Notes: generated from the sequence alone by a model not told the origin. A DNA stretch of 64,000 nucleotides from SIG672 sp045580325 (GCA_045580325.1 JAZNNR010000022.1:1-64000); one strand, 5' to 3'. Shown: positions 1 to 8,543, counted from the first letter of the stretch. Numbers and translations are program-made.

Positions 1-45
1 TCTTTTGCTTCGCAAAATCCAGCTCCCTCCCGGAGGGAGCCTTTG
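1..45. repeat. Partial palindromic intergenic repeat
   Basis: Two short inverted repeats lie side by side, TTTTGCTTCGCAAAA and GCTCCCTCCCGGAGGGAGC. This looks like the edge of a palindromic intergenic repeat of the kind common in Clostridia. It is cut by the window start, so its full extent is unknown. Confidence 0.5.
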
Positions 46-142
46 ACATAAAATCATTCCACATTATCTTTTTATTTGTTTTCTGCTTACCGGCATAGCC
101 TTTTTTGAACCACGCGACTATCGCGTGGTTTTCGTGTACAAC

Positions 143-176
143 AAAAACACCGATTCGAGTGAATCGGTGTTTTTTG
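143..176. terminator. Bidirectional intrinsic terminator of the MFS gene
   Basis: A perfect hairpin (ACACCGATTC / GAATCGGTGT) is flanked by an A-run and a T-run, so it can terminate from both sides. It lies 11 bp past the stop of the minus-strand MFS gene. A second hairpin (AACCACGCGA / TCGCGTGGTT, 108-130) lies just beyond. Confidence 0.8.
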
Positions 177-186
177 TGTAAAACTA

Positions 187-1395
187 TTACTTCTGTGCCT
201 TTTTAAAAAACGCACGGTAGGGAAGCGAAACGATAATGCCTATAAACATAAGTGCTGCCCAAACGATAATAAGATTTTTCCAGCCTATTGTGGATATTGC
301 ATTTGCAAAGAATGTACTTGTGGCGGACGCGGAGATATAGCTGAGAAAGTCGAGAAATCCTGTAACTCCCGATACCATTCCCGTGTCGCGAAGACTCGGA
401 CAGTATCTGCTGTAAAGCATCGTCGCCGCCGCGCTTGCCGACATAATTGCAAGAACCATAAGAATGATGTTGACTGTCGGAATTTTAATGAAATATACTG
501 CTATAAAGAATATAGTAGAGGCGGAGAACATTATGAGTATCGTCAGATCCATATTTCCCTTGAGCCGTTCGTAAATAAAGATTGCAATAAAGGCAGTCGT
601 TGATATTATAAAGCTTGCGGCAGTGAATATCATAGTAGCCTTTTCGTGAGGGATATTAAGATACTGCGAAATATAGGTCGGAAACCAAAACATTACGGTA
701 GTGCGGACTATTCCCGTCAAAACCGCGATGAGAGAGAATTTTATTATCTGATGCTTTATAAGTACCTTGAGATTTCCGCTTTTGACCTTTTCTGTCTTGT
801 ACTGACCGTATTTTACGATTCCGATGCGCTCAAAGTGGATAAAAAATATAAAGCAGAGTATTGCCATTACGGTAAGGATAAGACCGCTGAGTCTGAAAAC
901 ATTACTCCAAATCAAATATGTAGCAGCAACTCCCGCAAGAGGCGTTCCGAAAAATGAGGCGAAGGTGTAACCAAGACTGCAACGCGTAGCGTATAATGGC
1001 TCGGTGTTTTCGGCAACGACCTTGGTCATTGGTCCGTATATCATAGAGAGAAAGAAGCCTGTGAGTCCGTAAACGACAGTTGCTCCTAAAGGAATATCGG
1101 TTATATATGTGAAAATAAAGCTCGTGATACCCGAAAGAAAAAGTCCTGCACTTATCATATATTTTGCTTTTATCTTATCGCCGATAGCTCCGTTTATAAG
1201 CTGTCCGAAGGCATAGCAAAGCAGATATGCAGACTCTAATTTTCCGATATATGACTCAGTAAATCCGCCGACCGCTGTCATTTGCGGCGTAACAGCACCT
1301 AAAATATGACGTGCAAAATAGACTGCAAGGTATGACACAGAGCACAGAGTGCCTATGTAAATTGCAACTTTTGCTTTTTCATTTATTTTTAACAT
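187..1395 (-). CDS. MFS transporter, organophosphate-antiporter-like
   Basis: This is a 402-residue integral membrane protein with about 12 hydrophobic segments and no signal peptide. The first segment carries YFARHILGAVTPQM, which resembles the conserved start of GlpT/UhpT-type (OPA) major facilitator transporters, where an aromatic-Arg pair precedes the first substrate-facing helix. Two halves of about six segments are separated by a basic loop near residues 190-210. The substrate cannot be deduced; a sugar phosphate or other organic anion is the family expectation. It is a single gene with its own promoter and terminator. It is not closely enough recognised to give a gene symbol. Confidence 0.8.
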   Translation of the reverse strand: MLKINEKAKVAIYIGTLCSVSYLAVYFARHILGAVTPQMTAVGGFTESYIGKLESAYLLCYAFGQLINGAIGDKIKAKYMISAGLFLSGITSFIFTYITDIPLGATVVYGLTGFFLSMIYGPMTKVVAENTEPLYATRCSLGYTFASFFGTPLAGVAATYLIWSNVFRLSGLILTVMAILCFIFFIHFERIGIVKYGQYKTEKVKSGNLKVLIKHQIIKFSLIAVLTGIVRTTVMFWFPTYISQYLNIPHEKATMIFTAASFIISTTAFIAIFIYERLKGNMDLTILIMFSASTIFFIAVYFIKIPTVNIILMVLAIMSASAAATMLYSRYCPSLRDTGMVSGVTGFLDFLSYISASATSTFFANAISTIGWKNLIIVWAALMFIGIIVSLPYRAFFKKAQK

Positions 1396-1439
1396 GATTA
1401 CCTCTGTTTTGAGATTTTATCAATATCTGTTCTGCCTGT

Positions 1440-1468
1440 ATTTTATCAAAAATATCACGTAAAGTCAA
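1440..1468 (-). promoter_or_regulatory. SigA-type promoter of the MFS gene
   Basis: On the minus strand TTGACT and TAAAAT are separated by 17 bp. The inverted repeat TTATCTTAAAGATAA just upstream (about 1471-1485) could be an operator. Confidence 0.6.
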
Positions 1469-1488
1469 TATTATCTTAAAGATAATAA

Positions 1489-1520
1489 AAAATATGCCCG
1501 TTTTCACGGGCATATTTTAG
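1489..1520 (-). terminator. Terminator of the uraA-upp operon
   Basis: A perfect hairpin (AATATGCCCG / CGGGCATATT) is followed on the minus strand by a U-run. It lies 14 bp past the upp stop codon. Confidence 0.85.
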
Positions 1521-1533
1521 TTTGTCTGTAAAA

Positions 1534-2175
1534 TCACTTCGTTCCGAAGAGTCGGTCGCCTGCATCTCCGAGACCGGGAAGAATGTATCCGTTTTCATTA
1601 AGACATCTGTCAAGAGTGGATACGTATATCTTTACGTCGGGGTGAGCTTCAGCAACACGGGAAACACCCTCGGGTGCGCCGATTATAGCCATAAACTTGA
1701 TGTTCTTGCAACCGCGCTTCTTGAGAAGGTCGATAGCGTCGCAAGCGCTTCCGCCCGTTGCAAGCATAGGGTCAACGAGAAGAACGAGCTTGTCCTCGAT
1801 TCCTTCGGGAAGCTTGCAGTAGTAGGACTGCGGCTCGAGTGTTTCTTCGTTACGGTACATACCGATGTGTCCGACCTTTGCAAGAGGAAAGAGAATGTGA
1901 ACTCCGCTTACCATACCGAGTCCTGCGCGAAGAATGGGAACGATAGCAACAGAGTCGTCCTTGATAACCTGCTGCTTGCAGATTTCAAGAGGAGTCTTAA
2001 CGTCGATCTCGACAGTTGCAACGTCGTCCTTGAGCGATTCGTAGGTCATAAGCGTTGTGATCTCTTCAACAAGCTCACGAAACTCCTTCATACTTGTTCT
2101 TTCGTCGCGAAGAATAGCGATCTTGTGGCTTATAAGCGGGTGGTTGAATATTGTTACGTTTTCGTAGTTTTTCAT
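1534..2175 (-). CDS. upp: Uracil phosphoribosyltransferase
   Basis: The enzyme condenses uracil with PRPP to give UMP in cytosolic pyrimidine salvage. The 213-residue length is typical. The PRPP loop VDPMLATGGSA is at residues 134-144, and the type signature VPILRAGLGMV is near 79-89. It follows uraA on the same strand with a 12-bp gap, so importer and converting enzyme are co-transcribed. The operon ends at the hairpin 1489-1520. Confidence 0.97.
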   Translation of the reverse strand: MKNYENVTIFNHPLISHKIAILRDERTSMKEFRELVEEITTLMTYESLKDDVATVEIDVKTPLEICKQQVIKDDSVAIVPILRAGLGMVSGVHILFPLAKVGHIGMYRNEETLEPQSYYCKLPEGIEDKLVLLVDPMLATGGSACDAIDLLKKRGCKNIKFMAIIGAPEGVSRVAEAHPDVKIYVSTLDRCLNENGYILPGLGDAGDRLFGTK

Positions 2176-2187
2176 TGGAAATTCCTC

Positions 2188-3570
2188 TTATTCCTCGATT
2201 GAGGGCTTCTTGAACTTGTTGAGAATGATATTTGTAATGATACCAAGAATGAGGGCACAAGCGATAGAGGTAATAGTTACCTTACCGATAGACATTGCCA
2301 TTCCGCCGATACCGGGGATAAGAATAGCGGAAACTGTAAAGAGGTTTGCGTTATCTTCGAGGTCAACCTTCTGGATCATCTTAAGACCGGAAACTGCGAT
2401 GAAGCCGTAAAGAGTGATACATACGCCGCCCATTACGCAACCGGGAATAGAATCAAGGAATGCAACGAAGGGAGATACGAAAGAAATAAGTATCGCCATA
2501 ATAGCGGTTGTTGTGATTGTAGCAACAGAAGCGTTTCTTGTGATAGCTACGCAACCAACGCTTTCGCCGTATGTTGTGTTGGGGCATCCGCCGAAGAATG
2601 CGCCTGCGAAAGAGCCGATACCGTCGCCGAGAAGTGTGCGGTGGAGACCGGGATTTTCAAGAAGATCTCTTTCGATGATAGAAGAAAGGTTCTTGTGGTC
2701 TGCGATGTGTTCAGCAAATACAACGAATGCAACGGGAACGTAAGCAACAGCAACAGTTGCAAGGTATGCACCGTCAATCTCCTTAACGCCCTTGAGAGCT
2801 TCCATAAATGTGAAGTCGGGAACTGCTACGAATGTCTTGAGGCTTACTCCGCCGTCAACAAGTGCCTTGAAGGGTGCAAAATCAATAACCTTGAGCGAAT
2901 CAAGCTCTGCAGCATGACCGATAACTGTGAATATAAGAGCAACAGCATATCCTGCGAGGATACCGATTATGAAGGGAATAAGCTTAGCCATCTTCTTGCC
3001 GTAGGTGGAAACACAAACTACAACGAAGAATGTAACCATAGCGCAGATGAACGAGAGCCAGATGGGAGTGGTCATTGCGAAGCCGTCGCCTGCCTTGGGA
3101 CCGTAAGAGAATACGTCGTTGATAGCAGCGCCTGCAAGAGAAAGACCGATAAGAGCAACTGTCGGTCCGATAACAGCAGCGGGCATAAGCTTGTTTATCC
3201 AGTTAACGCCTGCAAGCTTAACAACAAGTGCGATAACAACGTAAACGAGAGCTGCCAAGAGAGCACCGATGATAAGACCTGCAAAGCCTGCGGAAGCGGA
3301 AACTGCGCCTGCAAAAGCAGCAGACATAGATCCTATGAACGCAAAGGACGAGCCAAGGAATACGGGGCTGCGGAATTTTGTGAAAAGCTGGTAAACGATA
3401 GTTCCTACACCTGCACCGAAAAGTGCTGCCGATGCGGACATTCCGTTACCAACGATAGCGGGAACTGCGATTGTTGCAGCCATTATCGCAAGAAGCTGCT
3501 GAATAGCGAATACGATAAGCTGCGGGAATTTGGGTTTGTCGTGGATGTCGTAGACGAGATTTTTAGCCAT
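2188..3570 (-). CDS. uraA: Uracil permease, NCS2 family
   Basis: This 460-residue membrane protein has about 12-14 segments. The N-terminus has the FPQLIVFAIQQLLAIMAAT block of nucleobase permeases, and FFGGCPNTTYGESVGCVAIT near residue 330 is the conserved NCS2 motif with the E-S-V-G core. It imports uracil by proton symport. Its place directly ahead of upp supports uracil rather than xanthine as substrate. A consensus promoter and a short leader precede it. Good ribosome site GGAGG. Confidence 0.93.
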   Translation of the reverse strand: MAKNLVYDIHDKPKFPQLIVFAIQQLLAIMAATIAVPAIVGNGMSASAALFGAGVGTIVYQLFTKFRSPVFLGSSFAFIGSMSAAFAGAVSASAGFAGLIIGALLAALVYVVIALVVKLAGVNWINKLMPAAVIGPTVALIGLSLAGAAINDVFSYGPKAGDGFAMTTPIWLSFICAMVTFFVVVCVSTYGKKMAKLIPFIIGILAGYAVALIFTVIGHAAELDSLKVIDFAPFKALVDGGVSLKTFVAVPDFTFMEALKGVKEIDGAYLATVAVAYVPVAFVVFAEHIADHKNLSSIIERDLLENPGLHRTLLGDGIGSFAGAFFGGCPNTTYGESVGCVAITRNASVATITTTAIMAILISFVSPFVAFLDSIPGCVMGGVCITLYGFIAVSGLKMIQKVDLEDNANLFTVSAILIPGIGGMAMSIGKVTITSIACALILGIITNIILNKFKKPSIEE

Positions 3571-3622
3571 GATCTTCCTCCATTTTTTCGGTAGAATACT
3601 ACCGGTTTTTTTATTTCATATT

Positions 3623-3651
3623 ATTATAACACAGATGTTATTTTTAGTCAA
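3623..3651 (-). promoter_or_regulatory. Promoter of uraA-upp
   Basis: TTGACT and TATAAT on the minus strand are separated by exactly 17 bp. The leader of about 45 nt contains a six-base-pair hairpin (CGGTAG / CTACCG, 3589-3604) just ahead of the ribosome site. The hairpin has no U-run on the minus strand, so it is not a minus-strand terminator. The 331-bp gap between uraA and gpsA (3571-3901) holds only this promoter and the gpsA promoter. Confidence 0.75.
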
Positions 3652-3805
3652 CAATTTATGACATAAAAAGACATTTTTATTAAATAAATTTTATTGGATT
3701 TTTTTAAAATCATCTAAGACGGGTAAAAATTCGTATAAATTATGATTTAGTAAAAATTTTGTATGAAAAATGTTTGATTATTTTTGTTTTTTTACTCAAA
3801 TATGG

Positions 3806-3834
3806 TTTACTTTAAGAATGATTTGTGGTATAAT
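3806..3834 (+). promoter_or_regulatory. Promoter of gpsA
   Basis: An extended -10 element (TG, one base, then TATAAT) follows a weak -35 (TTTACT) at 17-bp spacing. It is divergent from the uraA promoter. Confidence 0.65.
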
Positions 3835-3901
3835 TATTCTACTTGTAAATATAGTACACAGAAAAACACGAGCATAATATTAGTATCAAAGGTGAAATAA
3901 A

Positions 3902-4936
3902 ATGTCAAATAGAGTGAAAATCGGTATTCTTGGTGCAGGTACTTGGGGTATCGCGCTTGCGAGAATGCTTTCTAATTCGGGAAACGATGTGTCCGTTTGG
4001 TCGGCGCTCGAAAGAGAGATAGATTTACTTTCATCAAGCAGAAAACACCCTAATCTCCCGGGAGTTGAGCTGCCTGATCAGATAGCATATACCAAGGATA
4101 TATCAAGCATTTGTACCGATAAAGATATTTTGGTGTTTGCCGTTCCGTCTATGTTCGTCAGATCTACGGCGCAAAAGGTAGCTCCATATCTTGCGAGCGG
4201 TCAGATCATCGTTGACGTGGCTAAGGGTATCGAAGAAAGAACGCTGTATACTATGACAGAAGTCATTGCGGACGAAATCAGCGATCCTACAATTAAGCTG
4301 GTAGCTCTTTCAGGGCCTACACACGCAGAGGAGGTCGTACAGGATCTTCCTTCGGCAATCATTTCTGCAAGCAGTGATATATCTGCTGCCGAAACGGTAC
4401 AAAAAATATTCAATACAGACCGTATGAGAGTGTATACAAATGATGACATTCGCGGAGTAGAGCTTTGCGGAGCGCTCAAAAATGTAATAGCACTCGCGGC
4501 AGGAATAGCAACGGGACTTGGCTGCGGAGATAATGCAAAAGCGGCGCTTATAACAAGAGGAATTGCCGAAATATCAAGACTCGGAATGGCTATGGGCTGT
4601 AAAGAATATACCTTTGGCGGACTTGCAGGTATCGGAGATCTTATTGTTACCGCTACAAGTGTACATAGCAGAAATAACCACTGTGGAATACTCATAGGGC
4701 AGGGTGTTTCCGTAAAAGATGCGATCGAGCAGGTTGGAATGGTTGTAGAAGGAATCAACGCGTTGCCCGCCGCTGTAAGCCTTGCGAAAAAATACGGTAT
4801 AGAAATGCCGATAGTAGCGACAGTTGATGCAATCGTATCGGGCGGAGTCGATGTTTCTATGGCTATTGATAGATTGATGCGAAGAGAGCTTAAATCGGAA
4901 ATCAGCAGTGAGGCTTTCGCCGGTTTGTATGACTGA
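3902..4936 (+). CDS. gpsA: NAD(P)-dependent glycerol-3-phosphate dehydrogenase
   Basis: The enzyme reduces dihydroxyacetone phosphate to sn-glycerol 3-phosphate, the backbone for phospholipids. The 344-residue protein starts with a Rossmann fold, with the dinucleotide loop GAGTWG at residues 11-16. LSGPTHAEEV and the C-terminal block GALKNVIALAAGIATGLG (catalytic Lys) are both characteristic. It is monocistronic between its own promoter and a strong terminator. Confidence 0.96.
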   Translation: MSNRVKIGILGAGTWGIALARMLSNSGNDVSVWSALEREIDLLSSSRKHPNLPGVELPDQIAYTKDISSICTDKDILVFAVPSMFVRSTAQKVAPYLASGQIIVDVAKGIEERTLYTMTEVIADEISDPTIKLVALSGPTHAEEVVQDLPSAIISASSDISAAETVQKIFNTDRMRVYTNDDIRGVELCGALKNVIALAAGIATGLGCGDNAKAALITRGIAEISRLGMAMGCKEYTFGGLAGIGDLIVTATSVHSRNNHCGILIGQGVSVKDAIEQVGMVVEGINALPAAVSLAKKYGIEMPIVATVDAIVSGGVDVSMAIDRLMRRELKSEISSEAFAGLYD

Positions 4937-4960
4937 TATAGGATAAACTAGGATATAACT

Positions 4961-4991
4961 AAAAAAGCAAGTCGAAAGACTTGCTTTTTTG
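4961..4991 (+). terminator. Terminator of gpsA
   Basis: Hairpin AAGCAAGTC / GACTTGCTT is followed by T6. Confidence 0.85.
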
Positions 4992-5016
4992 TATGCGGTA
5001 AGGCACTGTGTGGTAG

Positions 5017-5043
5017 GAGAAATCTCTCGAAATCTCCGTTTGG
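5017..5043. repeat. Short repeat, copy A, downstream of the XRE-TPR gene
   Basis: A 25-bp sequence beginning GAAATCTCTCGAAATCTCC lies just past the stop of the minus-strand gene at 5061. The identical 25 bp recurs at 6261-6285 past the next minus-strand gene. It may be part of an imperfect 3' hairpin. Confidence 0.6.
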
Positions 5044-5060
5044 CGCTGATAATAGAATTA

Positions 5061-6101
5061 TCAATTAAAATTTTTCTTTTTTCTCTCTATATGAATAACT
5101 GCAAAATCATCGTCTTTGTATCCCCATTCATCCTTGAGACAAGTAATTAGTCTGTCGTAGGTCTGCATGACCATATCGCGATCACCGATGATTTCGTATA
5201 TAGTGGCAATACCCTCTAAAGCATCTGTAAATCTTGGCTTTTGATCACTCTCAAGCTCCCATGATTTTTCGTAGCATTTTATTGCCTTTTCATATTCGCA
5301 TTTACGGGCGTGGTACTGTGCTTTTTCAAAGAGAAAACCCGAGTTGTCAGCGAACTGGGATAATGCGGATTCCATAATATCGTCCGCTTTCTTTTCGTCA
5401 TATTCTGCAAGTGCGATATGCGCCTTGAATACCGTGATCAAGAAAGGCTTGTGAGAGGGAAGTGTCTGGCATATTTTTAAGTATTCTTCTGCCTCTTTTG
5501 TTCTGTGATCGGCAATCAGATTGTCAATGATATTATAATAGGGAAGCGGTGTTTTAGGCGTGATAGTGTCGCTTTCGATTACTTTTTTGTAAAACTTTAT
5601 AATATCAGCGTGATTTGAACAGTTCCAGTCCCAAGTAATCGCCCCGTCGGATTTTTGAAGTATCCACTCGCAGTCCTTGATTTCGGGAGCTGACAAAATA
5701 GCTTCGCGCGCATATTTGCTTGCTTTTTTCAAATTTGATTCCGCGCGATGATGATAAAGATGCGCGAGAAGAGATAAGATTCTTCTTTTGTCTTCAAATT
5801 CGTCAAGCAAATTTTTTAAATACCCTTCGTATTCGTCAAAAATGTTGGCAGATAATTCTTCTTCAATATCAAGCTTTCTTTCTATTCGCTCTAACTTTTG
5901 ATCTGTCGTGAGATCGAAGATCTCGTCAATAGTAACGCCAAGCGCGGCAGATAAAAGCGGTAGAAGAGATATGTCGGGCATAGTAACGCTGTTTTCCCAT
6001 TTTGATACAGACTGCGCGCTGATTGCGAGTGTCGCCCCAAGCTGTTCTTGCGTGAGTCCTGCTTTCTGTCTTAACTGTTTGATTTTATTTCCAATATCCA
6101 T
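5061..6101 (-). CDS. XRE-family regulator with C-terminal TPR-like repeats
   Basis: The N-terminal helix-turn-helix (IKQLRQKAGLTQEQLGATL and SAQSVSKWENSVTMPDISLL) fits the Cro/CI family. Residues from about 100 onward are helical with TPR-like pairs (FEKAQYHARKCEYEKAIKCY). I chose the ATG at 6101 because the TTG at 6119 lies inside the GGAGG ribosome site that serves this ATG. About 346 residues. HTH-TPR fusions are often sensors of small peptides or stress regulators; the ligand here is unknown. It heads a three-gene patch of accessory genes on the same strand. Confidence 0.8.
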   Translation of the reverse strand: MDIGNKIKQLRQKAGLTQEQLGATLAISAQSVSKWENSVTMPDISLLPLLSAALGVTIDEIFDLTTDQKLERIERKLDIEEELSANIFDEYEGYLKNLLDEFEDKRRILSLLAHLYHHRAESNLKKASKYAREAILSAPEIKDCEWILQKSDGAITWDWNCSNHADIIKFYKKVIESDTITPKTPLPYYNIIDNLIADHRTKEAEEYLKICQTLPSHKPFLITVFKAHIALAEYDEKKADDIMESALSQFADNSGFLFEKAQYHARKCEYEKAIKCYEKSWELESDQKPRFTDALEGIATIYEIIGDRDMVMQTYDRLITCLKDEWGYKDDDFAVIHIERKKKNFN

Positions 6102-6146
6102 ATTTATGTATTCCTCCAATTAGTTTGTCAAGTACTTGTTGTCATT

Positions 6147-6175
6147 ATTATAACACCGTAGGAAGTAAAAAGCAA
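6147..6175 (-). promoter_or_regulatory. Promoter of the XRE-TPR gene
   Basis: TTGCTT and TATAAT on the minus strand with 17-bp spacing. Confidence 0.6.
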
Positions 6176-6260
6176 TAACGCGTTTTTCGTGTCAACTCAC
6201 CTGTTGGGTGAGAAAATCAAACTATTTGCAAAAGTATAAAAAATTAAAGATAAAAACGGG

Positions 6261-6285
6261 GAAATCTCTCGAAATCTCCGTTTGG
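6261..6285. repeat. Short repeat, copy B, downstream of the unknown gene
   Basis: Identical to the 25 bp at 5019-5043. Here AAAACGG precedes the unit, so on the minus strand AAACGG and CCGTTT can pair ahead of a T-run, a weak terminator candidate for the gene ending at 6348. Confidence 0.5.
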
Positions 6286-6347
6286 TGTGTATGTGAATTC
6301 TAAATATGAGGAATGATGTGTAGAAAATGTTGAGGCTTGAAATGAAT

Positions 6348-7283
6348 TTATGTAAACTGTTCAACTGTCCGTTTCTCCAACGTGTCCACATCTTCAAATA
6401 CGTAGATAGTATATAACATATTTTCTAAGCCTTTTCCTTTTTTGCGTTTTTGCTCTACAAAACGCATTGGTTTTCCGCTTTTTGAAACGGGCCATTCTCC
6501 ACCTTGTATCCAACGCGGATATTTTGTCCCTTCAATATGAAATTCTTTCTTTATAAGATCTTTTATTTGCTTTTTTCTCTTTCCTTTGGGCAAAGACTCC
6601 GGAACTTGTGCGATGATAGCTTCAATAATACTCGCTTCATCAATTTCGTTACCTTCAACATATTCGGGGCAAACGTCCATCATAAACGATGCTTTTTCGT
6701 AAAGAGCCTCATCTTTCTTTATACATTCGTCAGAATAAATTTCTGTCATAAGATGGTATAACCACGATTGGATATTGACGTATGTCCAAAGTTTGCTACT
6801 AGTTTTGTTGTGAGAATAGACACTCTTAACGTTGTAAGGAATTTCTTGAACAGTTGTAAACTTATCTTCAAAAAACTCTTTTACTGAAACACATATATGC
6901 TGCACGTACGAAGAGTTATGTCTGCTCGGGTTATCCAAAACGGTTTTGAAATTGTTTAGTAAAAGGTTCATAAGATCGGTAAACTGTATTGTCAGGGCGT
7001 CCAATTCAATCAGCAGATCCACGAGTTTCTTTGCACGATCCAAATCTGTAGTTGCACACAGGTTTTGATAAGCCGCATTTATTTCTTCTTGTGTTGGTTG
7101 AGGAAGTACCTTCAAGAAGAAATCTATTTTTACTTCCATACTTTCACGAATAGTTTTATCTTGGGGAATCATGCTTTGTAGCCAATCAAACACCTCTGGA
7201 GTGGATTCAATCCAAATGTAAAAATCTTTCGGGGCAGCTCTACCTTCAATAAAATCAATGATTTTTTTCTTGTAAAATTCCAT
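6348..7283 (-). CDS. Hypothetical protein, 311 residues
   Basis: I do not recognise this protein. The start at 7283 is set by an AAAGGCGGTG ribosome site; a start at 7316 would place that site inside the coding region. It is soluble, mostly helical in the first 230 residues and acidic. A C-terminal basic segment has a distinctive block, YPRWIQGGEWP followed by GKPMRFVEQKRKKGKG and YTIYVFEDVD. This loosely recalls WPxxxGxPMxFxxQ motifs of DUF1963-type proteins; that comparison is inference only. Its promoter is nearly identical to that of the lipoprotein gene at 7678, suggesting shared control. Confidence 0.65.
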   Translation of the reverse strand: MEFYKKKIIDFIEGRAAPKDFYIWIESTPEVFDWLQSMIPQDKTIRESMEVKIDFFLKVLPQPTQEEINAAYQNLCATTDLDRAKKLVDLLIELDALTIQFTDLMNLLLNNFKTVLDNPSRHNSSYVQHICVSVKEFFEDKFTTVQEIPYNVKSVYSHNKTSSKLWTYVNIQSWLYHLMTEIYSDECIKKDEALYEKASFMMDVCPEYVEGNEIDEASIIEAIIAQVPESLPKGKRKKQIKDLIKKEFHIEGTKYPRWIQGGEWPVSKSGKPMRFVEQKRKKGKGLENMLYTIYVFEDVDTLEKRTVEQFT

Positions 7284-7306
7284 CGTGACACCGCCTTTCT
7301 TTCTTA

Positions 7307-7335
7307 ATAATACCACAATTTTGTAAACATTTCAA
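7307..7335 (-). promoter_or_regulatory. Promoter of the unknown gene; twin of 8262-8290
   Basis: TTGAAA and TATTAT with 17-bp spacing on the minus strand. The spacer and flanks match the promoter at 8262-8290 at nearly every base. Confidence 0.65.
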
Positions 7336-7435
7336 CCGCTTTGCTGCTTTGAATCTGTCAAAAATGCCGCTGCCTGTCGGGTTTGTAAATAAAATTTAAA
7401 GTAGGGGCTGGCGCCCACGACAGCCCGCTTTCTTG

Positions 7436-7535
7436 TCCTCAGAACCAAAGTTTTCGCCGACGTTCGCTATTGTTTTTCGTGCATCTGAGCGAAAACTAAC
7501 AATGCTTCGCATTGTGTGGTTCTTCGTCATGAAAT
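7436..7535. repeat. Structured repeat, copy 1
   Basis: First of four related units of about 100 bp. It can form a three-way junction: outer stem AGAACCA / TGGTTCT (7441-7447 with 7517-7523), second stem AGTTTTCGC / GCGAAAACT (7449-7457 with 7489-7497) and hairpin ACAATGC / GCATTGT (7499-7505 with 7509-7515). It is followed by a terminator-like hairpin at 7551. The rest of the 7284-7677 gap holds a promoter and a small inverted repeat (GGGCTG / CAGCCC, 7405-7426). I see no gene there. Confidence 0.75.
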
Positions 7536-7550
7536 GCGCGGGTATAAATA

Positions 7551-7580
7551 AAAGCATAGCCGCGTGGCTATGCTTTTTTG
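7551..7580. terminator. Terminator-like hairpin beside repeat copy 1
   Basis: AAAGCATAGCC pairs with GGCTATGCTTT and is followed by T-residues. It could end the minus-strand lipoprotein transcript only if read through from 7678, or a plus-strand transcript. The flank GGTATAAATAAAAGCA is shared with repeat copy 3. Confidence 0.6.
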
Positions 7581-7677
7581 ATATTCAGATGTTAATAGAT
7601 TTGCATATGAAATGTTTTCGCTTCAATAATCGGACTTTAATGTTATGATTGTAAATGAAATCCATGTATTCAATAAT

Positions 7678-8223
7678 TTAGGGATTTTGCATAAGAATAT
7701 CATAGGCCTCAGTTGTGCAAAGATAAACTATATTACCTTTATGTCCAAACGTGTATTCTTTGGAGGGTGCTTTTGTATGTTGTACGATCTTAAACCAAGG
7801 AACGAAAAGTTCGACATATTGTTTTGCATCCCAAGGTTTTTCAAAGTAAAAAATCATGATTTGTTCATATGGGGCGTTTTCGTATCTTTTTAAATGATTT
7901 GCCCTGCCGGTTATTTTCTCGCAAACTTCCGGCAACCTATCAAAAAGAGGCCGACAATCCGTTAAGCTCAAATCTGTGCCGTCTATGCGGCCACCTGACT
8001 GTACATAACCCTTTAAGGTGTCTTCGAGTAACTCATATATTTCGTGGCTATCTGTAAGGACAGAGGTTTCATATTCCGCATTTTCGAATTTCAAGGCATC
8101 ATCTTCGATATTGAACCTCTTTTTACCCGAGTCATTATTTGTTTGCGAAGGTGTCGATTTTGAGCATCCTACCAATGCTAATAGGAACGTAACTGCCAAA
8201 ATGATTGCTAAAATCTTTTTCAT
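7678..8223 (-). CDS. Predicted lipoprotein, unknown function
   Basis: This 181-residue protein starts with a short basic stretch, a hydrophobic core and a lipobox LVGC with the acceptor Cys at residue 20. A Ser/Thr/Asn-rich linker follows, so it should be anchored outside the membrane. The mature domain is mixed alpha/beta with a YTFGHKGNIVYLCTTEAYD end. I do not recognise a family. It shares its promoter sequence with the upstream-lying unknown gene at 6348-7283. Confidence 0.75.
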   Translation of the reverse strand: MKKILAIILAVTFLLALVGCSKSTPSQTNNDSGKKRFNIEDDALKFENAEYETSVLTDSHEIYELLEDTLKGYVQSGGRIDGTDLSLTDCRPLFDRLPEVCEKITGRANHLKRYENAPYEQIMIFYFEKPWDAKQYVELFVPWFKIVQHTKAPSKEYTFGHKGNIVYLCTTEAYDILMQNP

Positions 8224-8261
8224 AGAAAATCTCCTTTTTGGGTTTTCGGATTTCTTTTTCT

Positions 8262-8290
8262 ATTATACCACAACTTTGTAAACATTTCAA
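8262..8290 (-). promoter_or_regulatory. Promoter of the lipoprotein gene; twin of 7307-7335
   Basis: TTGAAA and TATAAT with 17-bp spacing on the minus strand. The 17-bp spacer differs from that at 7313-7329 at a single base. Confidence 0.7.
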
Positions 8291-8332
8291 CCCTTTCGCA
8301 AGTACGAATCACTTCAAAATGTCGCAGCCGGA

Positions 8333-8423
8333 CTCAGAACCAAAGTTTTCGCCGACGTTCACTTTTGCTTTTCGTGCATCTGAGCGAAAACTAACAATGC
8401 TTCGCATTGTGTGGTTCTTCGTT
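8333..8423. repeat. Structured repeat, copy 2
   Basis: Nearly identical to copies 1 and 3, with the same three stems. It stands in tandem with copy 3, separated by about 15 bp. The minus-strand reading frame across both copies is a by-product of the repeat, not a gene. Confidence 0.75.
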
Positions 8424-8438
8424 ATTATATTTACGCTG

Positions 8439-8540
8439 TCCTCAGAACCAAAGTTTTCGCCAACGTTCACTTTTGCTTTTCGTGCATCTGAGCGAAAACT
8501 AACAATGCTTCGCATTGTGTGGTTCTTCGTCATGAAATTC
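8439..8540. repeat. Structured repeat, copy 3, beside tRNA-Gln
   Basis: Same unit as copy 1, including the flank leading into GGTATAAATAAAAGCA and a hairpin. It lies immediately downstream of the tRNA-Gln terminator. Confidence 0.75.
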
Positions 8541-8543
8541 ATG

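Noticed and set aside
2641..3594. A 317-codon plus-strand frame opposite uraA
   Set aside because: Antisense by-product of the permease codon pattern; no start signal.
3589..3604. Attenuator or PyrR site in the uraA leader
   Set aside because: The hairpin is short, lacks a U-run on the minus strand and has no recognisable PyrR-binding sequence.
8333..8540. Possible CRISPR-like tandem repeat
   Set aside because: Only two copies of about 90 bp with a 15-bp gap and strong internal pairing; no array and no cas genes.
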